A DNA stretch of 32,568 nucleotides from Lentisphaeria bacterium (lineage in GTDB: Bacteria; Verrucomicrobiota; Lentisphaeria; Oligosphaerales; Oligosphaeraceae), in contig JAEEXV010000204.1 of the NCBI GenBank assembly GCA_016287975.1, forward strand, positions 1 to 32,568, given 5' to 3'. The number at the start of each line of letters is the position of its first letter. The stretch's first letter is position 1. A program made the translations under genes and the position numbers. Under the pieces are notes generated by a model that was not told where the DNA came from, made no database searches, and saw only the letters and a list, made by a program, of their open reading frames with translations. This document shows positions 16,502 through 24,900 of the stretch, one piece after another.

Positions 16502-18538
16502 CTACTCGTGGATATCCAGGATGGGGTCGGAAGACGGCCGCGCGGGCACAAGGCGGTTCTCCCAGCCAAGCTCCGCCAGGCGTCCCATGGCGCGGGTGAT
16601 CTGCTCGACCTCCGACGGCGTCGTGATGAACGGCGGCATGCTGTAGACCCATTGCCCGAACGGCCGCAGCCAGACCCCCGTCTCGCGGCAGTTCAGCGCC
16701 GTCTGCGCCGCCGTCGGCATGTGCTCCAGTTCCAGGATGCCGATGCCGCCGAGCCAGCGGACGTCGCGGACATTCGGGTGGCCCTTGAATTCGGACAGGC
16801 CGTCGCGGAATCCCGCCTCGATCGCGGCGAGGTTCCCCTTCCAGTCGTACTGCCCGAGCAGATCCAGGGAGGCCTTCGCAGCCGCGCAGGCAAGCGGATT
16901 GCCCATATAGGTCGGACCATGCATGAACGCGCCGGAGCCTCGGCTGGAAATCACCTCCGCCACGCGGCGGGATGCGATGGCGGCCGCGAGGGTCATCGAG
17001 CCGCCAGTCAGCGTCTTGCCGACGCAGAGGATGTCAGGCACGACGCCCGCGTGCTCCATTGCGAAGAGGCGCCCCGTGCGGCCGAATCCCGTGGCCACCT
17101 CGTCGAAGACGAGCAGCGCGCCGTGCCTGTCGCAGAGCGCGCGGAGCCTGCGCAGATATTCGGGGTGATAGAGCCACATCGCGTTGCCGCCCTGGAAAAC
17201 GGGCTCGACGATGACGCCCGCGATTTCCCCGCCGTGCCCGTCCAGGATGCGCTCCATCGACGCGAAGTCGGCATCGATCCACGCGCCTCGGAAGGGGGAC
17301 TGCGGCTGCTCGGCGAAATAGTGCCGCGGCATCACGCCCTGGAAGAGGATGTGCATCCCGTCGGGGTCGCTCAACGCCATCGCGCCTGCCGTGTCGCCGT
17401 GGTACGCCCCCTTGAGCGCGACCATCTTGCAGCGCTCGGGATGCCCCGCGGCGTAATGGTATTGCACCGCCATCTTCACCGCGCATTCCACGGCGATCGA
17501 GCCTGAATCCGCCAGAAACACCGCATCCAGGCCAGCGGGCAGCAATTCCAGCAGCCGCTCGACCAGAAGCGTGGCGGGACGATGCGTGAATCCGCCGAAC
17601 ATCACGTGGCTCATCCGACGGCTCTGGCGGCGGATGGCCTCCATGATCGCGGGATGGTTGTGGCCGTGCGCCACGCACCACCAGCTCGACACGGCATCCA
17701 GCAGTTCCGTTCCGTCCGCCAGGCGGATGCGCGTGCCGTGCGACTGTTCCGCGAAGTGGACTGGCGGCGGATTTTCAATGGATGCGTAGGGATGCCAGAG
17801 GTGCCTGCGGTCCAGCGCCGCCAGGCGTTCCAGGTCCGCCTCGCGCGACGGCGCCGCGAAGAGCGCGGCGAAGTCCGTTTCAGGTGGCTGGCGGAGGTCG
17901 GGGACATGCGGAGCAAAGACCAGAGGCGCGTCGATGCGATGGAGCCGAAGATATCGGCGGAGGTAGTTCGGGGTGTCCTCGTCAATGGTGGGATCCGCCT
18001 CGGGGCACCAGTTGTAGACGATTCCCGCCAGGGTCATTCCACGCGACGCCGCGGCTTCGATGGAGAGCACCGTGTGGTTGATGCTCCCTAACTTCCCGCT
18101 CGTCACCAGAATCAGCGGCCATCCCTGCTCCGCCGCGAAGTCCGCCGCAAGAACGCACTCGTTCAACGGCACCCCCAGGCCGCCCGCGCCCTCGACCAGA
18201 ACGACCTCATAGCGCGCCGCCAACGTCGCGACGCTTTGGCGGATGCGCTCCAGATCCAGCGTGGCATGCTCCAGGGTCGCCGCCAGCAGCGGCGAGGCGG
18301 GGAAGTGGAATATCTGCGGGGCGGTAAGCCCCTCCCCGTCCTCGGGCAACGCAACTCCGCCCATCAGGAGCCGATGCGTCTGCAAATCCTCGGAAACCCC
18401 GTCGTTGCCCGTCTGCACCATCTTGACCGTGACGACCCTGCGCCCCTGGCGCAGCAGCCACCTCGCAAGCAGCCCAGTCACAACTGTCTTGCCAACCCCC
18501 GTGTCAATCCCCGAAACAAAGAAAACCCGACCAGCCAT
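16502..18538 (-). CDS. bioDA: Fused dethiobiotin synthetase and DAPA aminotransferase (BioD-BioA)
   Basis: The 678-residue protein is BioD (about 1-225) followed by BioA (about 240-678). BioD shows the P-loop GIDTGVGKT (10-18), Lys39 in KMVQTG, VEGAGGLGVPL (115-125) and the TSGKLGSINHT block. BioA shows HLWHPYAS (246-253), SSWWCVAHGHNHP, DSGSIAVECAVKMA (344-357), GAYHGDT, DEVATGFGRTG (479-489), Lys508 in VGKTLTGG as the PLP lysine, and HGPTYMGNPLA. The two carry 7-keto-8-aminopelargonate through DAPA to dethiobiotin. The same domain order is known from plant BIO3-BIO1. It is the first gene of the biotin operon, with a sigma-70-type promoter 139 bp upstream. bioB is absent from the window, so the last step is encoded elsewhere. 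CCGG is almost absent from the gene. Confidence 0.95.
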   Translation of the reverse strand: MAGRVFFVSGIDTGVGKTVVTGLLARWLLRQGRRVVTVKMVQTGNDGVSEDLQTHRLLMGGVALPEDGEGLTAPQIFHFPASPLLAATLEHATLDLERIRQSVATLAARYEVVLVEGAGGLGVPLNECVLAADFAAEQGWPLILVTSGKLGSINHTVLSIEAAASRGMTLAGIVYNWCPEADPTIDEDTPNYLRRYLRLHRIDAPLVFAPHVPDLRQPPETDFAALFAAPSREADLERLAALDRRHLWHPYASIENPPPVHFAEQSHGTRIRLADGTELLDAVSSWWCVAHGHNHPAIMEAIRRQSRRMSHVMFGGFTHRPATLLVERLLELLPAGLDAVFLADSGSIAVECAVKMAVQYHYAAGHPERCKMVALKGAYHGDTAGAMALSDPDGMHILFQGVMPRHYFAEQPQSPFRGAWIDADFASMERILDGHGGEIAGVIVEPVFQGGNAMWLYHPEYLRRLRALCDRHGALLVFDEVATGFGRTGRLFAMEHAGVVPDILCVGKTLTGGSMTLAAAIASRRVAEVISSRGSGAFMHGPTYMGNPLACAAAKASLDLLGQYDWKGNLAAIEAGFRDGLSEFKGHPNVRDVRWLGGIGILELEHMPTAAQTALNCRETGVWLRPFGQWVYSMPPFITTPSEVEQITRAMGRLAELGWENRLVPARPSSDPILDIHE

Positions 18539-18676
18539 TCAAGCAAAAAACAATCCAAAAACCAAAGCCGCGGCCCGCCCATACGCCGATTGCGGGCACC
18601 CGCCACGCGGGCGTGCGCCTGCCGTCGTCCTGCGGATATAGAATCCACCGACAAGACCAGCGAACCGCGTTTGGAT

Positions 18677-18705
18677 AATATAACCCAGCCGCCCCAGGAA
18701 GTCAA
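18677..18705 (-). promoter_or_regulatory. Promoter of the biotin operon
   Basis: On the minus strand TTGACT (18705-18700), exactly 17 bp, and TATATT (18682-18677) form a good sigma-70-type promoter. The predicted leader to bioDA is about 130 nt (18539-18670). I see no BirA-type inverted repeat in it, so biotin control, if present, is by other means. Confidence 0.65.
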
Positions 18706-18741
18706 CCCAGCGGCATCAACTCGCGGCCGTGGCCCTCCTGG

Positions 18742-19356
18742 TCACTGGATTCGCTCGTAGGGGCGGATGCGAAGGCGCAGGCCCAGGCGGCCGCACAGTT
18801 CGCGGCACGCCGACTGCTCCGCCTCCGAGGTGACGGGCGCGCCCACAATCGTCATCACGACCTCTGGCACATAGTTGGACGCCTCCTGCGCAAAATGGAG
18901 CATGGCGGGATAGGCGGCCTCGCCGAAGCGGGGGCGGCAGAGTTCCAGATACTCCTTCGCGTCCGCGCTGTTCAGGCTGATGGAGAGTCGATCGACGATC
19001 CCCGCCAGGCTGGCGGCGGTCGGACGCCCCGCAATCAAATCCGCCAGGCCGTTGGTGTTGACGCGGATCGGCAGGGACGGATGGTGCGCCTTCAGCCAGC
19101 TGCCGACTTCCAGCAACGCGTCCAGCCTCTCCGTCGGCTCGCCATAGCCGCAGAAGACGACCTCGGGGAAACGCTCCAGGTCCCATTGGCCGAGGGCGTC
19201 GACGACCTCCTGCACCGTCGGCTCGCGCTCCAGCCACAGCGAATCCGAGCCATAGACGCCAGGGCCGTGCTGCCGCAGGCAGAAACGGCATGCGCACGGG
19301 CAGCGGTTGGTTAGATTCACATAGATCGCGCTCTTCACCTGATAGACGATGTTCAT
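18742..19356 (-). CDS. Radical SAM protein of the TatD-associated type
   Basis: The 204-residue product has IYVNLTNRCPCACRFCLR, where three cysteines give the CxxxCxxC radical-SAM cluster motif. LWLEREPTVQEVVDAL, VFCGYGEPTERLDALLEV and RVNTNGLADLIAGR follow. This short form and these words match the family annotated as TatD-associated radical SAM protein, whose substrate is unknown. The ATG at 19356 shares its A with the TGA of the upstream kinase (TGATG), a classic coupling arrangement; a GTG at 19359 is a possible alternative. Its partner here is an amidohydrolase of another family rather than TatD itself. Last gene of a three-gene operon. Confidence 0.82.
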   Translation of the reverse strand: MNIVYQVKSAIYVNLTNRCPCACRFCLRQHGPGVYGSDSLWLEREPTVQEVVDALGQWDLERFPEVVFCGYGEPTERLDALLEVGSWLKAHHPSLPIRVNTNGLADLIAGRPTAASLAGIVDRLSISLNSADAKEYLELCRPRFGEAAYPAMLHFAQEASNYVPEVVMTIVGAPVTSEAEQSACRELCGRLGLRLRIRPYERIQ

Positions 19357-20207
19357 CACGGCAATTCTCCCAGCATGCCTTCAAACGCCAGCCCGTCCGC
19401 CTCGGGAACCGCCAGCCGCACGGTGCGGGCGACGGCCCTGGCGACAAAGCCCGCCGCGGCCGCCACCGCCTCCGCGAAGGGCTTTCCCTGGAGGACTGCC
19501 CCCAAAAGCACGGCGCTGAAGACGTCCCCCGTGCCGCAGCGCTCGCCGCCGATCCGTCGTTCCGAGACCACGGACGCCGACTGGCCGCGCTCGAAGACGT
19601 AGTTGGCCAGCATGTCCCCGCGCGGGATGCCTGAAATGACAATCCGCCTCAGGCGCTCCGTCGCCAGCGCCCCGCAGAGTTCCGCCAGTTCAGCGTCGGT
19701 CGGCGCGGGATGGTACGGCAGGCCCGCCAGGATGGCGGCCTCCGTCAGATTGGGCGTCAGGATGTCCGCGAAGTCAAGGACGTCGCGCATCCGACGGGAC
19801 AGTTCCTCCCCATACCCGCTGTAGAGGCCGCCGCCATCCCCCATGACTGGATCGACGACCACCAGCGTCCCGTCTGCCTGGAAGGCCTCCAGGAAACGGC
19901 GCACGAAGTCCAGTTGCGCCGTCGACGCCAGGAAGCCGACGGCGATGGCGTCAAAGCGCAGCCCGAGTTTGCGCCACTCGCGGATGAAGTCGTCCAGATG
20001 CCCCGTGAAGTCCACGTGCGCGAAACTGGGGTAGCCCGTGTGGTTGGTGAAGATGGCGGTGGGAACGGGGCAGCACTGGATCCCCATGGCGGCCAGGATG
20101 GGCAGCGCGACCGTGACCGAGCAGCGCCCGAAGCAGGAGAAGTCGCTGACATACGCCACCATCGGGGGCGGCCTGTCCACGCCCAGACTTGTGGTTCCAG
20201 ACCTCAT
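19356..20207 (-). CDS. Pyridoxamine/pyridoxal kinase (PdxY/PdxK-like)
   Basis: The 283-residue product belongs to the ribokinase-like vitamin kinases. VAYVSDFSCFGRCSVTVALP near the start, TAIFTNHTGYPSF, DPVMGDGGGLYSGY (Mg-ATP side), TPNLTEAAILAGL and GERCGTGDVFSAVLLG with the catalytic GTGD Asp all fit pyridoxal kinase of the PdxY type. It would phosphorylate B6 vitamers to PLP. The ATG at 20207 overlaps the amidohydrolase stop as ATGA and is preferred; a second Met 15 residues in (20162) is where family similarity begins. It is translationally coupled on both sides. PLP supply is notable next to a biotin operon with two PLP enzymes, but the two operons have separate promoters. Confidence 0.87.
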   Translation of the reverse strand: MRSGTTSLGVDRPPPMVAYVSDFSCFGRCSVTVALPILAAMGIQCCPVPTAIFTNHTGYPSFAHVDFTGHLDDFIREWRKLGLRFDAIAVGFLASTAQLDFVRRFLEAFQADGTLVVVDPVMGDGGGLYSGYGEELSRRMRDVLDFADILTPNLTEAAILAGLPYHPAPTDAELAELCGALATERLRRIVISGIPRGDMLANYVFERGQSASVVSERRIGGERCGTGDVFSAVLLGAVLQGKPFAEAVAAAAGFVARAVARTVRLAVPEADGLAFEGMLGELP

Positions 20208-20953
20208 AGTCCCATGAATTTTCGGGCGTTGTTGTAGAAGACGTCCTCCAGTTGCGAGTCGTTCAGCCCGCAGGAGAGCACCCGCTGGATCTCCACGCTG
20301 GGATGGTGGAACGGCGAATCGATGCCGAACATGACCCGCTCGCTCCCCACCGTCTCGTAGGCGTTCTTGATCTGGCAGCCCATCGGCATCCCTGAGACCT
20401 CCAGGAATAGGTTGCCGTACTTCTTCGCCATGTTGATGCTTCCCTCGATGTACACGCCATGCCCGTGCCCCATGTGAACCATCACGATCGGCACGTCGGG
20501 ATGCCGCTCGGCCAGCAGCCCGATCTGCCACGGCAGCGAAAAAGGCGGGTGCCCGCAGTGGATGAAGACTGGCTTCGCGTATTTCCGCGCGATCTCCATG
20601 ATCGGATCCACCGCGGGGGAATCCGCCGTGAACGCGTCGAACAACGGCTGCATCTTCACCCCCGCAAAGCCGATGTCCCGCAGGTAGTGCTCCAAATCGT
20701 CGTAGGCCGCCTGCCCCAGGTTCGCGTTGACCCAGTACAACGGGATGATCTTCCCTGGCATCGCGCGCCACGCCGCAAGGAGATCCCCGTTCAAGGACGC
20801 CCCCGCAGGACACAGGATCGTCCGCTCAATGTTGTATTCCGACATCTGGACGGACAAGGCCTCGGCGTCAAAGTTGACGTTGAACGGGCTGCCGAACGCG
20901 CCAATGTGCGAATGCGCATCGATCTTCCTGAAACGCGCGAAGGAATTCTCCAT
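20204..20953 (-). CDS. Amidohydrolase family 2 metal-dependent hydrolase
   Basis: The 249-residue product is an amidohydrolase-2 (PF04909-type) barrel enzyme: DAHSHIG at 12-18 supplies the HxH pair, VKMQPLF is the substrate-side strand, PVFIHCGHPP and IVMVHMGHGHG give the next histidines, and VMFGIDSPFHHP the late aspartate. The late part, with NNARKFMGL at the end, is typical. Reactions in this family range from decarboxylation to amide or lactone hydrolysis; the substrate cannot be read here. AGGAG lies 10 nt before the ATG at 20953. It heads the operon with pyridoxal kinase and the radical SAM gene, under a TATATT promoter about 90 bp upstream. Confidence 0.85.
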   Translation of the reverse strand: MENSFARFRKIDAHSHIGAFGSPFNVNFDAEALSVQMSEYNIERTILCPAGASLNGDLLAAWRAMPGKIIPLYWVNANLGQAAYDDLEHYLRDIGFAGVKMQPLFDAFTADSPAVDPIMEIARKYAKPVFIHCGHPPFSLPWQIGLLAERHPDVPIVMVHMGHGHGVYIEGSINMAKKYGNLFLEVSGMPMGCQIKNAYETVGSERVMFGIDSPFHHPSVEIQRVLSCGLNDSQLEDVFYNNARKFMGL

Positions 20954-21042
20954 AGTCTGCTCACTCCTTGCTTTTCACGCTGACAAACAATGATTGGACG
21001 CCCCATTGCCCCGAACCTCACGCGACAACGGGAAGTCCGCAT

Positions 21043-21070
21043 AATATAACCTGCGGCGCCATAAGCACAA
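21043..21070 (-). promoter_or_regulatory. Promoter of the amidohydrolase-kinase-radical SAM operon
   Basis: On the minus strand TTGTGC (21070-21065), 16 bp and TATATT (21048-21043), within GGTTATATTATGCGG. This is the same word as in the biotin operon promoter. Confidence 0.5.
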
Positions 21071-21124
21071 CCAACGCGATAGCGATTTGAGCCGCGCACC
21101 CTCGTCTGCCGATCGGGAAATGCC

Positions 21125-21205
21125 CGTTCTCCCAGGGCGGTTCACCAAGAAGCAATTGCCTGGATGATGCCCCGAAAATGGTTGCCACGGCGGCTCGCCG
21201 TGGCA
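21125..21205. mobile_element. Half copy of the MITE-like palindromic element
   Basis: CGTTCTCCCAGGGCGG, then GCAATTGCCTGGATGATGCC, CCGAAAATGGTT and the hairpin GCCACGGCG-GCT-CGCCGTGGC (21184-21204) align with the left halves of the elements at 5536 and 25597. The other end is missing, and the sequence runs straight into a gene remnant. Confidence 0.65.
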
Positions 21206-21212
21206 GGCAGGT

Positions 21213-21503
21213 GAGCCACACAGGGTCTGCAATTGGGCGGCGGACTGGCGGCCTGGCATCACCTGGAAGGACGCGCTCACCGGGCGCGGCGTCAGGGTGC
21301 CCACGGGCAAGGCCGTGTTCATCGGCAAGGGCTACAACAAGCTCTCCGTGATCGCGAACGAGCCGGGCCATGCCAGCGAGCTCGGCGAGAACACCTGGTC
21401 CACCAAGGCGGGCACGGCGCTGGACGTTCGTCCAGGGGCTGTCGCTTGCCACGGCGCTCGGGGCGGCGCACCCAGACGTCGTCGACAAGAAAACTCGCTG
21501 TAA
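21213..21503 (+). pseudogene. Decayed gene remnant, unrecognised family
   Basis: One frame reads WAADWRPGITWKDALTGRGV, RVPTGKAVFIGKGYNKLSVI and ANEPGHASELGENTW without any start. It turns to arginine-rich nonsense near 21430, where another frame takes over with FVQGLSLATALGAAHPDVVD. The two protein-like pieces in different frames suggest a frameshifted C-terminal fragment of a longer gene. I cannot name the family. It contains CCGG sites, unlike the operons to its left. It lies in the 990-bp stretch between the amidohydrolase and the GH42-like gene, which otherwise holds a promoter, a half MITE and one minus-strand fragment. Confidence 0.4.
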
Positions 21504-21516
21504 TTGCGGCGGAGGT

Positions 21517-21774
21517 CTAGCGTGGTGCTATGAAAAACTTGTTGCGTATGGCGACAAGACGCTCATAGTTGCCGCTGAGCAACGGATTCTTCGAAAGGTT
21601 CTGGAATGCCGAGGCTTTCATAAGTAAAATGGTATCCTGATTGTTCATGATTCCATTCTTGATTTCGGGCTTGTCGAAGAACTCCGCCACGAGCTTATCG
21701 AGACCAAGATGCATGCCGGCGACCATGTGGGGAAAAGAAGAAACACGGGAGGAAAAGCAAGGAGGAGAAGGCAA
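21517..21774 (-). CDS. Hypothetical protein, probably a gene fragment
   Basis: The frame encodes up to 85 residues. The part from about residue 22 looks like a genuine protein: GLDKLVAEFFDKPEIKNGIM, NNQDTILLMKASAFQNLSKN, then YERLVAIRNKFFIAPR and a TAG stop. The first 20 residues do not look coding, and no ribosome-binding site is visible, so this may be the 3' end of a deleted gene. Base composition (about 45-50% GC) is unlike the operons to the left. I do not recognise a family. Confidence 0.3.
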   Translation of the reverse strand: MPSPPCFSSRVSSFPHMVAGMHLGLDKLVAEFFDKPEIKNGIMNNQDTILLMKASAFQNLSKNPLLSGNYERLVAIRNKFFIAPR

Positions 21775-21837
21775 ATGGCCACAGCACTCCTCAAACGTCC
21801 CTTAATCCAAAAACTTGGCCGAGTTTTGAAATTGCCT

Positions 21838-21878
21838 CATGATTTTATCATGTAATTTTCGTCAGCATGAAGTATATT
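21838..21878 (+). promoter_or_regulatory. Palindrome and putative promoter of the GH42-like gene
   Basis: The perfect inverted repeat CATGAT-TTT-ATCATG (21838-21852) lies upstream of a -10-like TATATT (21873-21878) that is itself within a self-complementary ATATTAATAT. The -35 is poor (TGTAAT). The palindrome could be an operator; this is inferred from position only. Confidence 0.35.
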
Positions 21879-21943
21879 AATATGCGGTATATCGGACAGC
21901 GCCCAGGTGAAAATGATCCGCAAATGAGCTTAAGAGGTATGAA

Positions 21944-24900
21944 GTGAAAGTTTTTCGATTTACGATGCTGGCGATAGCGGCAACGCTGATGGCGGCGACG
22001 GCGGAGGATGGCTGGAGTCTGCGGCATCTGGACGGCGACTCCAGTGTGCTGGAGATCCGTTCCGGACGGCCCGTGATCGTAAAGGCTTCCCCCGCCGGAA
22101 CGGTGGAAGTCGTCGGAGAAAATGGGCTGGAGGTGGCTCCTGGCACGGAGTACACTTTGGAATTCCGCAACCGGACGCACTCCATCGACGGCGCGTACGT
22201 CAACTTTTATCTGCAGGCACTGGACGCTTCGGGCAAGCCGACGGCGGTCTACGCTTTCGCCACGTCGCCAGGCCGCCGCGCACTGCAGCGTTGCCGGATG
22301 ACCCGGCTGGAAGTGCCGTCGGATCACGATCTCACTCACCGCATGAACTTCAAGACGGGTAAGAAAGTGGTGAAAGTCGTGCCGGTCTACGAGGCATCGG
22401 ACGGCAAGATCGTCTGGTCGCCTGGAGAAATGTCCCTGCGGCGGCGCAAAGTGCCGGCTCCGCTGGCGGAGAAGATCGAACTACCGGCGCTGAAGCTGGC
22501 CGCCGGGGGAAAAACCGTCTGGCGGAGCGAACGACTGATGCCGCAGGTCGAGTACCGCGTGTCCCTGCCGGGACTGCCCCGGATGCTCCGGGCCGAACTG
22601 CGATTCTATGACGCGGCGGAAAATATCTGCGGCACGGCGGCCCTGAGATCCGGAGCAGCCGAATTCCGGCTGCCCGCGACAGCCCAGCGCACGGAACTCG
22701 TATTCGACGCGCCGGCAGCCATGGAGACCGCCGCAACGACCGGGACGATCATCAAGCACTTCACGGTGGACTTCCAGCGTGGAGTCTACGGCAACGAATG
22801 GCAGGGCACGGAATTGCGGCGGGGCACCGTAACAAGCCGCCGGGTTGCATTCCGAAGGAAATTCACCCTTGCCGCGCCGCCAGAACACGGCGCGATCCGG
22901 TTTCTCGGGCATAAGCTCTACGTCAACGGCCAATACTGCGGTTCCGGCGATCAGTTCAACCCAGGGGTGTGCGACATCACGCCGCATCTCGTCGCCGGGG
23001 AGAACGTCATCGCCATCGAGTGCAACAATCGCGGCGGAGTGCTGAGAGTGCTTTTCGACGCCTACATCAGGGACAAAAACGGCGAGGAACAGCTCATCGT
23101 TTCCGACCGGGAGACCCGTTCCGCCAAAGCGCCGTCAGGCGACGACTGGAAACAGGCGAATTTCGACGATTCCGCCTGGACGGCGGCGGAACTGGGGGAT
23201 TCTCCCAAGGATTTCGGCGCGGCCATCCTCGCGACGCGGGTCAACAACGGCCATCCCCGGCTGGCCATCGGTCCGGGCATACCGGTTCCGGCCAAGCTGG
23301 TTCCGCCACCAGTCGGCCCGGCGCCGAAATTCGAAGTCGCGGTCCGAAACGGCCGCTCGGTACTGCTGCGCGACGGCAAACCGGTTCCGGCGGCGATGTT
23401 CTGCCACGGCCAGAAATTCAGCGTGGAGATCGCCGGGATCAACCGCGAAACCGGCATAAAACTGCACATGCTGCCCGTCGGGCAGGTGGAACGCGGGCAA
23501 GATGGCGAATTCGACCTGACCGAAGCGGACGCGCAGGTGGCGGCGGCGGTCTCCCAGCTGGCGGACGATCCCGAGGCGTTCCTGATCGTCGCGGTCACTT
23601 TCCTGCCGCCCAGGCGGTTCGCCAAGCAGGAGAAGTTCCGCTCGGAACTGACCATGACTTCGCAAGGCAAATTCATGCGGATCGTTCCAGGTCCCGGCGA
23701 ACACAAGTTCGGACACCCCTACACCGATCTGTCCAAGGAGCCGGACCCCCACGGCTTTTCCAGCGTTTCCCACGCTTCCCAGGCCAAACTCGACGAATAC
23801 GGCGCGGCGGTGCGGGCGGTGGTGCGCCACTTCGAAGCTTCGCCTTTCGCGGCCAAGATCGCCGGATACGGTTTCAGCGGCGAGATGGACGGCCAGTGGC
23901 ATCTCTACGCGCCTTACAGCGGCGAGGGGGTAAAATTCGGCATGGTCGACTACAGCCCCGCGATGCTGGCCTTTTTCCGCGACCACCTTAGGAACAAATA
24001 CGGCAGTGAAGCCGCGCTGAAAAAAGCGTGGCGGGACGACCATGTGACATTCAATACGGCGGAGATACCCGGCTACGAGGAACGGGCGGGAGACAAGTTC
24101 TTCGTTTCGCAGAGAGCCGCGGACTACGGCGAATCATTCGCACTGGCCGAAGCGCGGCTGATCGCCTCGCTGGGCAAGAGCGCCAAGGCCGAACTCAAGC
24201 GTCCGGCCATCGTCTGGGTCTATTCCAAGGATTCCTACCGGGACGTGGGGCTGAACCAGTTCATGCCGCAGGTGCTGAATTCCGGCAGCGGCTTCGAACA
24301 GTACGCGACGCCGGAATTCGACGCCTTCGGCAATCCCGTGGACTACTACTTCCGCAGAAACGGCCTGCCGGTGGCCAACCGAGGCTGTCCGGCTTCGGCC
24401 CATCTGCACGGCAAACTCAAGCTGGCCGAAATGGACCTGCGCACCTACCTCACTCAAGCCCAGCAGGCGGTGTACGGCGGCGAAACTCCCGCGGCCACGG
24501 AAAGCCACTTCCGCCATGTGCTTATGGATACGCTCCAGCACGGCAGTTCCTACCGCTTCTACTCCTTCTGGTCGGGCTGGTACAACAACGCCGGGGTCAG
24601 GGAGTGCATGCGTAAAATGGCCGAAATCGAGCGGGCCCAACTCGCCCTGCCCCGGCGCTGGCGGCCCCGGGTCTGTCTTTTCTACGACGACCGGGCGATC
24701 ACTCACATCGGCAACTTCAACGGCCGCGGAGTGCGGATGCGCCACTACTACTTCGCCAAAAACCTGACCGCGACCGGAGCCGAACTGCTGAGCCGTTCCG
24801 GGGTCGGGTGCGACATCTACTACCTGCGGGATCTGCTGGACGACAAATTCCCGGCGGACCAGTACGACGTGTGCATCTTTTCCGGAGCGTTCCGATTCAC

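Noticed and set aside
18539..18670. BirA operator in the biotin operon leader
   Set aside because: No TTGTAAAC-type inverted repeat is present.
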